NCBI RefSeq assembly: GCF_027497255.1
Contig: NZ_CP114903.1
Location: 5,580,001-5,644,000, forward strand
DNA: 64,000 nt
Direction of reading: 5' to 3'
DNA from: Micromonospora sp. WMMD882
Lineage (GTDB): Bacteria > Actinomycetota > Actinomycetes > Mycobacteriales > Micromonosporaceae
Under the pieces are notes generated by a model, which worked only from the letters and a program-made list of their open reading frames with translations, made no database searches and was not told where the DNA came from. The position numbers were made by a program, and so were the translations under genes. Below, in pieces: positions 27,733 to 36,937 of this stretch. Every line of letters begins with the position of its first letter. Position 1 is the stretch's first letter.

Positions 27733-28851
27733 ATGCGTGACGTGGTCGAGATCGGGCTGGGCAAGACCGCGCAGCGCGGCTACCACCTGGACGACATCGC
27801 CATCGTGCCGAGCCGCCGGACCCGGGACGTCGACGACGTCTCCACCACCTGGCAGCTCGACGCGTACCCGTTCGGCATCCCCTGTGTGGCGCATCCCTCC
27901 GACGCGACGATGAGCCCGGCCTCGGCGGTCCGGCTCGGTCAGCTCGGCGGCCTGGGCGTGCTCAACGTCGAGGGGCTGTGGACCCGGTACGAGAACCCGA
28001 CCAAGATCCTGGAGGAGCTGGCCGGGCTGGGCGAGGAGGCCCGCGCCACCAAGCGGCTCCAGGAGGTCTACGCCGAGCCGATCCGTCCCGAGCTGATCGC
28101 CGAGCGGGTCCGTGAGCTGCGGGCCGGTGGCGGCACGGTGGCGGTGCGGGTGTCGCCGCAGCACACCCTGGCGCTGGCCCCGGTGATCCTGGACGCCGGG
28201 GTGGACATCCTGGTCATCCAGGGCACCATCGTCTCCGCCGAGCACGTCTCCACCACCGACGAGCCGTTGAACCTCAAGGAGTTCATCGCCGACCTCGACC
28301 TGCCGGTCATCGTCGGCGGCTGCACCGACTACAAGACCGCGCTGCACCTGATGCGTACCGGCGCGGCGGGCGTCATCGTCGGCATCGGCGGCGACAGTTG
28401 GTCCACCACCGAGTCGGTGCTGGGCATCCGGGTGCCGATGGCCAGCGCCATCGCGGACGCGGCGGCGGCCCGGCGGGACTACCTCGACGAGACCGGCGGC
28501 CGGTACGTGCACCTGATCGCCGACGGCGACGTGCAGACCTCCGGCGACATCGCCAAGGCGCTCGGCTGCGGCGCGGACGCGGTGATGCTCGGCGAGCCGT
28601 TGGCGCTGTGCGCGGAGGCCCCGGCCGGCGGCGCGTGGTGGCACTCGGCGGCCAGTCACCCGTCGCTGCCCCGGGGCGCGTTCGAGGTGGCCGGCGAGCC
28701 GCTCGGTGCGATGGAGCGGCTGCTGTTCGGCCCGGCCGACGAGCCGGACGGCCAGCTCAACCTGTTCGGCGGGCTGCGTCGGGCGATGGCCAAGTGCGGC
28801 TACCGCGACCTGAAGGAGTTCCAGAAGGTCGGCCTGGTCCTGGACCGGTGA
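27733..28851 (+). CDS. guaB3: GuaB3-family IMP dehydrogenase-like protein
   Basis: 372 residues, lacking CBS domains, starting MRDVVEIGLGKTAQRGYHLDD. TIM-barrel with RRTRDVDDVSTTW, PVIVGGCTDYKTALHLMRTG, VIVGIGGDSWSTTESVLGI (in place of the usual GPGSxCxT catalytic loop) and [20 protein letters not shown]. GuaB3 proteins occur in actinobacteria beside guaB; the active-site cysteine region is replaced, and activity is debated (GMP-reductase or IMPDH-like). Second gene of the guaB operon. Confidence 0.9.
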   Translation: MRDVVEIGLGKTAQRGYHLDDIAIVPSRRTRDVDDVSTTWQLDAYPFGIPCVAHPSDATMSPASAVRLGQLGGLGVLNVEGLWTRYENPTKILEELAGLGEEARATKRLQEVYAEPIRPELIAERVRELRAGGGTVAVRVSPQHTLALAPVILDAGVDILVIQGTIVSAEHVSTTDEPLNLKEFIADLDLPVIVGGCTDYKTALHLMRTGAAGVIVGIGGDSWSTTESVLGIRVPMASAIADAAAARRDYLDETGGRYVHLIADGDVQTSGDIAKALGCGADAVMLGEPLALCAEAPAGGAWWHSAASHPSLPRGAFEVAGEPLGAMERLLFGPADEPDGQLNLFGGLRRAMAKCGYRDLKEFQKVGLVLDR

Positions 28852-28882
28852 CCCGTCCTGCGCGGGGCGCGCGGAGGTGGCG

Positions 28883-30352
28883 ATGAGACAGGTGCGACGG
28901 ACCGGCCGACGTCGGGTCGCGCTGCTGGCCGTCGCGTCGCTGGCCGTCGGGCCGACGCTGGTCGGCTGCGACGCGGGCCCGGCGGACCCGGACGGTCCGC
29001 CGCTGTCCACCACCGCCTCGCCCAACGTCCGTCGGTTCTCGCCCGGCCAGCCCGGCGTGGGTGACCCCTACTTCCCGACCTACGGCAACGGCGGCTACGA
29101 CGTCCGGGAGTACGCCGTCAAGGTGCGCTACGACCCGGCGTCGGACCTGCTCAGCGGGGTGGTCGGGCTGCGGGCCACGGCCACCGCCGACCTGTCCCGC
29201 TTCAACCTCGACCTGGCCGGGCTGACCGTCCGCGCGGTCACCGTGGACGGCGAGCCGGCCACGCACGCCCGCGACGGCGACGAGCTGACCGTCACCCCGG
29301 CGGCCGGGCTGCCGGCCGGCAACGGCTTCGCCGTCGAGATCCGGTACGACGGAAAGCCGACCCCGCTGGACAATGCGCTGCTCGGCGCGGGCGGTTTCCG
29401 GCACACCCCGGACGGGGCTGTCGCGTTGGGGCAGCCGGAGTCGGCGAGCAGTTGGTTCCCGGTCAACGACCACCCGTCGGACAAGGCCACCTACGACATC
29501 GAGGTGACCGTGCCGGACGGCGTGACGGCGTTGAGCAACGGGGCGCCGGTGGGGCGGAGCAGCTCGGGCGGGTGGACGACGTGGCGGTGGGCGGAGCGCA
29601 CGCCGATGGCGAGCTACCTGAGCACGTTGGTGATCGGTGACTACCGGGTGTCCACCGGGGAGCACCGGGGCCGACCGGTGGTCACTGCGGTCAGCGAGCG
29701 CCTGCCGAAGGGGGCGGCGGACGCGTCGATGGCCGCCACTGTCGAGGTCGCCGACTACCTGGAGAGCGTCTTCGGCCCGTACCCGTCCGGGGCGTACGGC
29801 GGGGTGGTGATCTCCGACAACCGCATCACGTACGCGCTGGAGACGCAGTCCCGTCCGGTCTACTCGGCCGGGTTCTTCCGGGCCGGCGAGAACACCTCGG
29901 TGGTGGCGCACGAGCTGGCCCACCAGTGGTTCGGCAACAGCGTGTCGATCACGCGTTGGCAGGACATCTGGCTCAACGAGGGGCTGGCCACGTACGCGGA
30001 GTGGTTGTGGGTGGAGCACCGGGGCGGTAAGACCGCGCAGCGGAGCTTCGACGACGCGTACGCGGGGTCGCCGGCCGGCGTCTGGCGGACGCCGCCGGGT
30101 GATCCGGGGGTGGCGGAGCTGTTCGGCGACTCGGTGTACCAGCGGGGCGCGATGACCGTGCACGCGCTGCGGGTGACGATCGGCGACGACGCGTTCTTCC
30201 GGTTCCTGCGGACCTGGGCCACCGAGAAGCGGGACGGCAACGCCACCACCGACGAGTTCGTGGCGACGGCCGAGCAGGTTTCCGGCCGGCAGCTCGACGA
30301 CCTCTTCGACGCCTGGCTGTTCGGCGCGGAACGCCCCGCCCGCCCCCGGTGA
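28883..30352 (+). CDS. Secreted M1-family zinc metallopeptidase (lipoprotein)
   Basis: 489 residues. Lipobox LAVGPTLVGCDAG at the N-terminus predicts surface lipidation. The zinc motif HELAHQWFGN with the downstream Glu (WLNEGLATYAEWLW) is gluzincin-typical, and GVVISDNRITYALETQSRP is the substrate-binding strand (ALETQ where aminopeptidase N has GAMEN). Length is well below the about 850 of full M1 enzymes; the C-terminal helical domain is missing, as in other short secreted actinobacterial M1 members. ATG 28883 is preferred over GTG 28877 because GGAGG at 28873-28877 is correctly spaced only for the ATG. Confidence 0.9.
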   Translation: MRQVRRTGRRRVALLAVASLAVGPTLVGCDAGPADPDGPPLSTTASPNVRRFSPGQPGVGDPYFPTYGNGGYDVREYAVKVRYDPASDLLSGVVGLRATATADLSRFNLDLAGLTVRAVTVDGEPATHARDGDELTVTPAAGLPAGNGFAVEIRYDGKPTPLDNALLGAGGFRHTPDGAVALGQPESASSWFPVNDHPSDKATYDIEVTVPDGVTALSNGAPVGRSSSGGWTTWRWAERTPMASYLSTLVIGDYRVSTGEHRGRPVVTAVSERLPKGAADASMAATVEVADYLESVFGPYPSGAYGGVVISDNRITYALETQSRPVYSAGFFRAGENTSVVAHELAHQWFGNSVSITRWQDIWLNEGLATYAEWLWVEHRGGKTAQRSFDDAYAGSPAGVWRTPPGDPGVAELFGDSVYQRGAMTVHALRVTIGDDAFFRFLRTWATEKRDGNATTDEFVATAEQVSGRQLDDLFDAWLFGAERPARPR

Positions 30353-30396
30353 GGCGGGGCTGGCGCACCCGTCACCGCTGGGTAGATGATGCCGGC

Positions 30397-32079
30397 ATGC
30401 GGTACGACGTGGTGGTCGTCGGGTCGGGCTTCGGTGGCAGCGTCGCGGCGCTCCGGCTGGCCGAGAAGGGCTGGTCGGTCGGGGTGCTGGAGGCCGGCCG
30501 CCGGTTCGCCGACGACGAGTTCCCGGAGACCTCCTGGCGGCTGCGGCGGTTCCTCTGGGCGCCCCGGCTGGGCTGCTACGGCATCCAGCGACTGAGCCTG
30601 CTCCGCCCGGCCGACCGGCGGGCCGGCGGGGGAGTGCTGGTGCTCTCCGGCGCGGGGGTGGGCGGCGGCTCGCTGGTCTACGCGAACACCCTCTACGAGC
30701 CGCTGGACGCCTTCTTCGACGACCCGCAGTGGCGGGACGTCACCGACTGGCGGGCCGAGTTGGCTCCCCACTACGACCAGGCGAAACGGATGCTCGGGGT
30801 GGTCACGTACCCGGTCGAGACGGCCGCCGACCGGGCGATGCGGGCGGTGGCCGGGCGGATGGGCGTCGGGCACACGGCGCGGCCGACCCCGGTCGGGGTG
30901 CATCTGGGTCGCCCCGGCGAGCGGGCCGCCGACCCGTACTTCGGTGGGGTGGGGCCGGCGCGGACCGGCTGCACGCACTGCGGCGGGTGTCTGACCGGCT
31001 GCCGGGTCGGCGCGAAGAACACCCTGGTCAAGAACTACCTCTGGCTGGCCGAGCGGCTCGGCGCGCGGGTGCGCCCGCTGACCACGGTGACCGCGGTCCG
31101 GCCGGCGCCCGGTGGCGGCTACCGGGTGGAGACGGTCCGTACCGGCGGGTGGCGGCGGGACCGGCAGGTCTTCGAGGCCGACCAGGTGGTCTTCGCGGCG
31201 GGCGCGCTCGGCACCCAGCGGCTGCTGCACGCGATGCGGGCCGCCGGGGCGCTGCCGGGGTTGTCGCCGCGTCTGGGTGAGCTGACCCGGACCAACTCGG
31301 AGGCGATCCTCGGCGCGACGGTGCCCCGGTCGCGGGCCCGCGCCGAGGGGCTGGACTTCACCGCGGGGGTGGCGATCACCAGCTCGTTCCACCCGGATCC
31401 GCAGACCCACGTCGAGCCGGTCCGCTACGGGCGGGGCTCCAACGCGATGGGCCTGCTCCAGTCGCTGCTGGTCGACGGCGGCCCGCGCCGGGTCCGCCGC
31501 TGGGTCGGCGCGCTGCTGCGGCAGCCGGTCCGGGCGGCCCGGACGTTGCTGGTGCGGGGCTGGTCCGAGCGTACGGTGATCGCGCTGGTGATGCAGTCGA
31601 CGGACACCTCGTTGACGACCCGGCTGCGGCGCGGGCGGTTGGTCTCCCGGCCCGGGGCCGGCGCGTCGAACCCCACCTGGATCCCGGCGGGGAACCGGGC
31701 GGCCCGGCTGCTCGCCGAGGAGATCGGCGGGGTGCCCGGCGGTTCGGTGACGGAGCCGTTCGACATCCCGATGACGGCGCACATCCTGGGCGGGGCGGTG
31801 ATCGGCACGTCCCCGGCCGACGGGGTGGTCGACCCGTACCACCGGGTCTTCGGTCATCCGGGTCTGCACGTGGTGGACGGGGCGGCGGTCTCGGCGAACC
31901 TCGGCGTGAACCCGTCGCTGACCATCACCGCGCAGGCGGAACGGGCGATGGCGTGCTGGCCGAACCGGGGGGAGGCCGATCCGCGTCCACCGCTGGGAGC
32001 GCCGTACCGGCGGGTCGACCCGGTGCCGCCGCGCCGTCCCGCGGTGCCGGCCGACGCTCCGGGCGCCCTGCGGAGGTGA
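30397..32079 (+). CDS. GMC oxidoreductase, cholesterol-oxidase-like (ChoD type)
   Basis: 560 residues. FAD Rossmann motif DVVVVGSGFGGSVAALRLAE at residue 3 onward, GAGVGGGSLVYANTLYEP, an iron-sulfur-like cysteine cluster CTHCGGCLTGC near residue 200, and the C-terminal GMC motif IPMTAHILGGAVIG with HPGLHVVDGAAVSANLGVNP. The CxxCxxC element is typical of ChoD-like GMC proteins, whose true substrate is often unclear. It follows guaB-guaB3 in the order seen in other actinobacteria (guaB2, guaB3, choD). A TAGATG box ends 8 nt before the ATG. Convergent with blh. Confidence 0.85.
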   Translation: MRYDVVVVGSGFGGSVAALRLAEKGWSVGVLEAGRRFADDEFPETSWRLRRFLWAPRLGCYGIQRLSLLRPADRRAGGGVLVLSGAGVGGGSLVYANTLYEPLDAFFDDPQWRDVTDWRAELAPHYDQAKRMLGVVTYPVETAADRAMRAVAGRMGVGHTARPTPVGVHLGRPGERAADPYFGGVGPARTGCTHCGGCLTGCRVGAKNTLVKNYLWLAERLGARVRPLTTVTAVRPAPGGGYRVETVRTGGWRRDRQVFEADQVVFAAGALGTQRLLHAMRAAGALPGLSPRLGELTRTNSEAILGATVPRSRARAEGLDFTAGVAITSSFHPDPQTHVEPVRYGRGSNAMGLLQSLLVDGGPRRVRRWVGALLRQPVRAARTLLVRGWSERTVIALVMQSTDTSLTTRLRRGRLVSRPGAGASNPTWIPAGNRAARLLAEEIGGVPGGSVTEPFDIPMTAHILGGAVIGTSPADGVVDPYHRVFGHPGLHVVDGAAVSANLGVNPSLTITAQAERAMACWPNRGEADPRPPLGAPYRRVDPVPPRRPAVPADAPGALRR

Positions 32080-32100
32080 CCGGACGTCAGGCCGGTCACC
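32075..32100. terminator. Bidirectional terminator between the GMC gene and blh
   Basis: GGTGACCGG (32075-32083) pairs perfectly with CCGGTCACC (32092-32100), 8-nt loop. It contains the stop codons of both convergent genes and marks the left edge of the rhodopsin cassette. Confidence 0.65.
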
Positions 32101-33208
32101 CCCGCGGGGACCACCCGGGCGGCCGGGGCGCGGGGGTGTGACGTCGGTCCGCCCAGGCGACCAGCGCCGCGTGCGGGAGGGTCAGCGCGGCCAGTACGGC
32201 GAAGGTCGCGGGCAGTGGGTCGGCCCGGTGGCCGGGCCAGGTGACCAGGGCGATCAGGGCGGCGACGGCGACCACCGTGGGGGCGGCCGCCTGGCGGGCG
32301 AAGCGACGCAGCGGCGGCCCGACCCGTCCGGCTTCCAGGTCGGCCGTGTTGCGTGGGTCGTGTCGCGTCAGCCGGGCGACGTGCCGGCAGGAGTGCCAGG
32401 CGGCGAAGTACGCGCCGATCGCCAGGGCCGGCGGGACGACGCCGAAGAGCCCGGTGAGCAGGAGGGGCGGCACCGCGTCGCGGGCGCGTCCGGCGCGGAG
32501 CTCCCGTACCACGGTGAAGCCGACCGCGGCCAGCACGGTGACCAGCGCGAGCATCCGCGCCTCGGTGGTGAGCAGCGCCGGCGCCCGGGGGGCCACCTGC
32601 GCCAGTAGTGGATCGACCTGGTTCGGCCAGAGCGCCAGCGGAACGACCACCGGCGGTCCCCCGTAGGCGAGCACGGCGTGCGCGCTCGGTCGGCTCCGCC
32701 GGTGGTCGCGTTCGGCGTGGAACGCCTCGTCGGCTGCGCCGAAGTGGACGATCGAGAGCAGGAGAAACCCGATCAGCGCCAGGTCCGGCGCGGCCCGGAA
32801 GACGGCCAGCCCGACCGCGGCCGTTCCCGCGTAGGCCACCAGCAGCGCCACGCGGGCCGGCAGCGGCCGGGCGCGCGCCGACAGCCAGGCGGGGACCAGG
32901 TGGTCGACGGCGCCGTGCGGGAGCCCGAGGAGCAGTCCCGCGATCAGCAGGACCGACGAGTCGCCCAGACCGGCCGCGCGGATCAGCGGTGACAGCGCCA
33001 GTAGACCGCCGAGCGCGAGTTGTGAGGCCGTTCCGGCACGCCACAGCAGCCGGTCCGGTCTGTCCGGTCCGTGCCCCGGGCCGTTCGGTCCCGCCCCGGC
33101 GACGGCGGTCCGGCGGCGCGCCGCGGGATCCGTCGGGCCGCTGCCACGGCGCGGCTGGCCGGGCCCGGCCGCTCCCGCGAGCGGGTCAGGCGACGGTGAG
33201 GTGACCAC
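32096..33208 (-). CDS. blh: Brp/Blh-family beta-carotene 15,15'-dioxygenase
   Basis: 370 residues with about eight to ten hydrophobic helices. The family cleaves beta-carotene to two retinal molecules and is found with microbial rhodopsins. Conserved His-rich motifs are present: GLPHGAVDH (about 95-103), LLSIVHFGAADEAFH and YFAAWHSCRHVARL, giving the iron ligands. A Pro/Gly/Arg-rich N-terminal tail of about 50 residues precedes the first helix and is unusual. GTG 33208 overlaps the 3' end of the rhodopsin gene by 23 nt, implying translational coupling; the longer upstream frame is inside that gene. No carotenoid-biosynthesis gene is in the window, so beta-carotene must come from elsewhere. 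Confidence 0.88.
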   Translation of the reverse strand: MVTSPSPDPLAGAAGPGQPRRGSGPTDPAARRRTAVAGAGPNGPGHGPDRPDRLLWRAGTASQLALGGLLALSPLIRAAGLGDSSVLLIAGLLLGLPHGAVDHLVPAWLSARARPLPARVALLVAYAGTAAVGLAVFRAAPDLALIGFLLLSIVHFGAADEAFHAERDHRRSRPSAHAVLAYGGPPVVVPLALWPNQVDPLLAQVAPRAPALLTTEARMLALVTVLAAVGFTVVRELRAGRARDAVPPLLLTGLFGVVPPALAIGAYFAAWHSCRHVARLTRHDPRNTADLEAGRVGPPLRRFARQAAAPTVVAVAALIALVTWPGHRADPLPATFAVLAALTLPHAALVAWADRRHTPAPRPPGWSPRG

Positions 33209-33884
33209 GATCGGACAGCGCACGTAACCGGCCGAGGTCCACGACGCTCCAGCCCACTTTCGACAGGACGGACAGCACGGCGAACAGCAGGCTGGTGGGG
33301 TCGGGGTCCAGCAGGCCGACACCGGACGGACCGGCCAGCCACAGCAGCGGGTAGCCCAACCAGAGGACGCTGAGCAGCAGCGCGGCCTCCTGGTACACCG
33401 CGGCCATCGCCCGCGGTTGCCGGCGCGCGTGGTCGCGCAGGGGGCCCCAGATCAGGGCGTACACCACGACGAGGGCCAGCACCCCGAGCGCGTACAGCGT
33501 GTAGCGGCCGGAGCGGTCGGCCGTGGTGTCGGCGGCCAGGCCGCTGAGGATCATCGCGAGGTTCGCGCCGACGAGCGCGCCGAGCAGGCCGGGGCGGCGT
33601 CCGGGCAGGGCGTGCGTCCCGGTCAGGGTCAGGGCCACCAGCAGCAGGGAGGCGCTGCCCATCCAGTCGACGTACTGCGCCCAGTAGACCTGGCGGCCGG
33701 CCACCTCCGTCCGCCCGCCGCCCAGCGCCGTGAGCAGGTACCACCCGCCGGACCAGAGCGGGACGGCGATCGCCACCCGGTACTCGCTGCGCGGAACGTT
33801 GCGAGGGTCCGCGTACCAGCGGGCGAAGAGGACCACGCCACCTGCCATGGCGGCGACGTACATCCACAGCCACCAGTGGGCCAT
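33186..33884 (-). CDS. Atypical xenorhodopsin/Anabaena-sensory-rhodopsin-like microbial rhodopsin
   Basis: 232 residues, seven helices. The retinal lysine is in VLSVLSKVGWSVVDLGRLR (Lys209). HWWLWMYVAAM, then DPRNVPRSEYRVA and PLWSGG, plus GPSGVG before helix 7, match the ASR/xenorhodopsin clade. Helix C reads YWAQYVDWMGSASLLLV: the counterion Asp (BR Asp85; Asp73 here) is kept, but the near-universal Arg82 is Gln70, Thr89 is Ser77 and Pro91 is Ser79. The Asp212 position (Pro in ASR) is Ser205. Loss of both the Arg gate and the second acidic residue is very unusual. It could be an inward H+ pump, a sensor or a non-pumping protein. ATG 33884 is favoured by GAGGAG with 5-nt spacing over GTG 33890. 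Confidence 0.85.
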   Translation of the reverse strand: MAHWWLWMYVAAMAGGVVLFARWYADPRNVPRSEYRVAIAVPLWSGGWYLLTALGGGRTEVAGRQVYWAQYVDWMGSASLLLVALTLTGTHALPGRRPGLLGALVGANLAMILSGLAADTTADRSGRYTLYALGVLALVVVYALIWGPLRDHARRQPRAMAAVYQEAALLLSVLWLGYPLLWLAGPSGVGLLDPDPTSLLFAVLSVLSKVGWSVVDLGRLRALSDRGHLTVA

Positions 33885-34009
33885 GCGCACTCCTCGGCGC
33901 GGAGATCTCGTTCGGGCGGTCGATCAGGGCTGGTTGAATTACCCTATACAGTGCGAATAGTGCATATAGCTCCAATGGCTACGTTTCACTGCGGAAAGGG
34001 GTGACGGCC
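33885..34009. promoter_or_regulatory. Shared divergent promoter region of the two rhodopsins
   Basis: About 125 bp with an AT-richer core (33931-33990). On the minus strand TAGGGT (33946-33941) is a candidate -10 for the xenorhodopsin-blh pair. On the plus strand TATAGC (33965-33970) is a candidate -10 for the NDQ rhodopsin. A direct repeat AGTGC (33950 and 33959) and outer CTATA/TATAG arms (33944-33969) overlap these elements and could bind a shared regulator. The plus-strand gene has GGAAAGGGG ending at 34001. Confidence 0.4.
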
Positions 34010-34834
34010 GTGAACTTCGAGAACCTGTTCGACTACGACGTGACGCAGTACACCCTGGTGTCGCACGTCCTCACGTTGGGCTTCGCGGTCATGGCGGCCG
34101 GGTTGGTCTACTTCCTGGCGACCCGGGGCTCGGTCGCGCCGCGGTACCAGTTCGCCTCGGTGCTCTCCGCCGTGGTGATGGTCTCGGCCTTCTTCGAGCT
34201 CTGGGTGCTCTCGGAGCGGTGGAGTCAGGCGTTCACCTGGAACGGAGCGGCGTACGTCCAGTCGGACACGCTCTTCTCCAACGGCTACCGGTACATGAAC
34301 TGGTCGATCGACGTTCCCGTTCTGCTGATCCAGTTGCTCGTCGTGCTGGGGGTCACCGGGCGGGCGTTCCACCGGAGCTGGGTGACCTTCGTGGCCGCCG
34401 GTCTCGCGATGATCTACACCGGCTACGCGGGACAGTTCCACGAGACGGAGCGCTCGGCGCCGTACTGGGTCTGGGGCCTGGTCAGCACGGTGTTCTTCCT
34501 CGGTCTGCTGGTGCTGGTGGCCCGGGTGATCTTCGGGAGCCTGGCCCGACTGCCGGAGTCGGCGCGGGGCGTCGCCCGAGCGGTCTGGTGGCTCGTGCTG
34601 GTCTCCTGGATGCTCTACCCGGGGGCCTATCTGATGCCGGCGCTGTGGGACTCCGCCGACGGGGTGGTGGCGCGCCAGATCACCTACACCGTCGCGGACA
34701 TCACCTCCAAGGTGGTGTACGGCGTGCTGCTCGGCATCATCGCGCGGAAGGTCAGCGCGGCGGAGGGGCACGCCCCGGCGGTCGACGACGACGTGGCCCG
34801 GCCGCGCGGCGGGATCACCGCGGCCGCCCGGTGA
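34010..34834 (+). CDS. NDQ-type microbial rhodopsin, probable light-driven Na+ pump
   Basis: 274 residues, seven helices. Helix C reads YRYMNWSIDVPVLLIQ, giving Arg94, Asn97, Asp101 and Gln108: the NDQ motif that defines sodium-pumping rhodopsins such as KR2. The retinal lysine is Lys234 in TVADITSKVVYG with Asp230 at the second counterion position. VSHVLTLGFAVM, SAVVMVSAFF, SWMLYPGAYLMP and DGVVARQITYTVAD also closely follow KR2, including the His and Arg residues at the oligomer interface and exit side. GTG 34010 is preferred (GGAAAGGGG about 9 nt upstream); GTG 34001 is possible. Divergent from the xenorhodopsin-blh pair, 45 bp before guaA. The pump role is inferred from the motif. Confidence 0.92.
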   Translation: MNFENLFDYDVTQYTLVSHVLTLGFAVMAAGLVYFLATRGSVAPRYQFASVLSAVVMVSAFFELWVLSERWSQAFTWNGAAYVQSDTLFSNGYRYMNWSIDVPVLLIQLLVVLGVTGRAFHRSWVTFVAAGLAMIYTGYAGQFHETERSAPYWVWGLVSTVFFLGLLVLVARVIFGSLARLPESARGVARAVWWLVLVSWMLYPGAYLMPALWDSADGVVARQITYTVADITSKVVYGVLLGIIARKVSAAEGHAPAVDDDVARPRGGITAAAR

Positions 34835-34865
34835 GCCACCGGTGCGGGCCGAACCGCGCCGTCGG

Positions 34866-34871
34866 TAGGAT
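34866..34871 (+). promoter_or_regulatory. -10 element TAGGAT; near-leaderless guaA promoter
   Basis: TAGGAT ends 8 nt before the guaA ATG, with no ribosome binding site between. The promoter lies just after the rhodopsin stop, so guaA need not depend on rhodopsin transcription. Confidence 0.5.
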
Positions 34872-34879
34872 TTGCTGCC

Positions 34880-36433
<1,554 letters not shown>

Positions 36434-36442
36434 CGCCGCCGC

Positions 36443-36793
36443 TCACCGGGGCGGCGCGGCGCCGGTGGGCCCCGACCAGGGCGTCGGCGGCGCGGCGCCG
36501 GTGGGCGGCGCGACGTCGGTCGGGCGCGGCCAGGCCGGCGCGTCCGGCGGCTCCTCGGGCATCAGGAACCACATCACCGGGTACGCCAGCAGCGCCGCCC
36601 CGGCGGTGAACAGCACCGACACGGCGAACACCACCCGGACCAGGGTGGGGTCGACGTCGAAGTAGCGGCCGACGCCGCTGGCCACCCCGGCCACCATGCG
36701 GTCGGTGGTGGGTCGCCGGAGCTGACGGTACGGGGGCTGGGTGTTCGGGGGCTGCGGGTACGGGGGCTGGGTGTTCGGGTTCGGGTAGCTCAT
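36443..36793 (-). CDS. PspC-domain membrane protein
   Basis: 116 residues. N-terminal Pro/Gln/Tyr repeats of NTQPPY(P/R)Q, then the PspC domain DRMVAGVASGVGRYFDVDPT and LVRVVFAVSVLFTAGAALLA with one or two transmembrane helices, then a Pro-rich tail GAAPPTPWSGPTGAAPP. PspC proteins take part in envelope stress responses. ATG 36793 chosen; GTG 36802 possible. Convergent with guaA, divergent from the Nudix gene. Confidence 0.85.
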   Translation of the reverse strand: MSYPNPNTQPPYPQPPNTQPPYRQLRRPTTDRMVAGVASGVGRYFDVDPTLVRVVFAVSVLFTAGAALLAYPVMWFLMPEEPPDAPAWPRPTDVAPPTGAAPPTPWSGPTGAAPPR

Positions 36794-36879
36794 GGCTTCC
36801 ACGGTCCACGCGGCGACGCCCGACGACCTCAGTGGCCGCCCGGATCTATACCCTGATCGATCCCTGATGTGGAGCCGTC

Positions 36880-36900
36880 AGTCAGGAATCTGACTCTTTT
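36880..36900 (+). promoter_or_regulatory. Small hairpin AGTCAG-GAAT-CTGACT with CTTTT tail
   Basis: A perfect 6-bp stem with a 4-nt loop and T-rich tail in the divergent promoter region between the PspC gene and the Nudix gene. It could be a weak attenuator ahead of the Nudix gene or a 16-bp operator. Confidence 0.35.
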
Positions 36901-36937
36901 CGGTTGCGGTAACGGACGCGGGGGAGAATTTTCCCCT

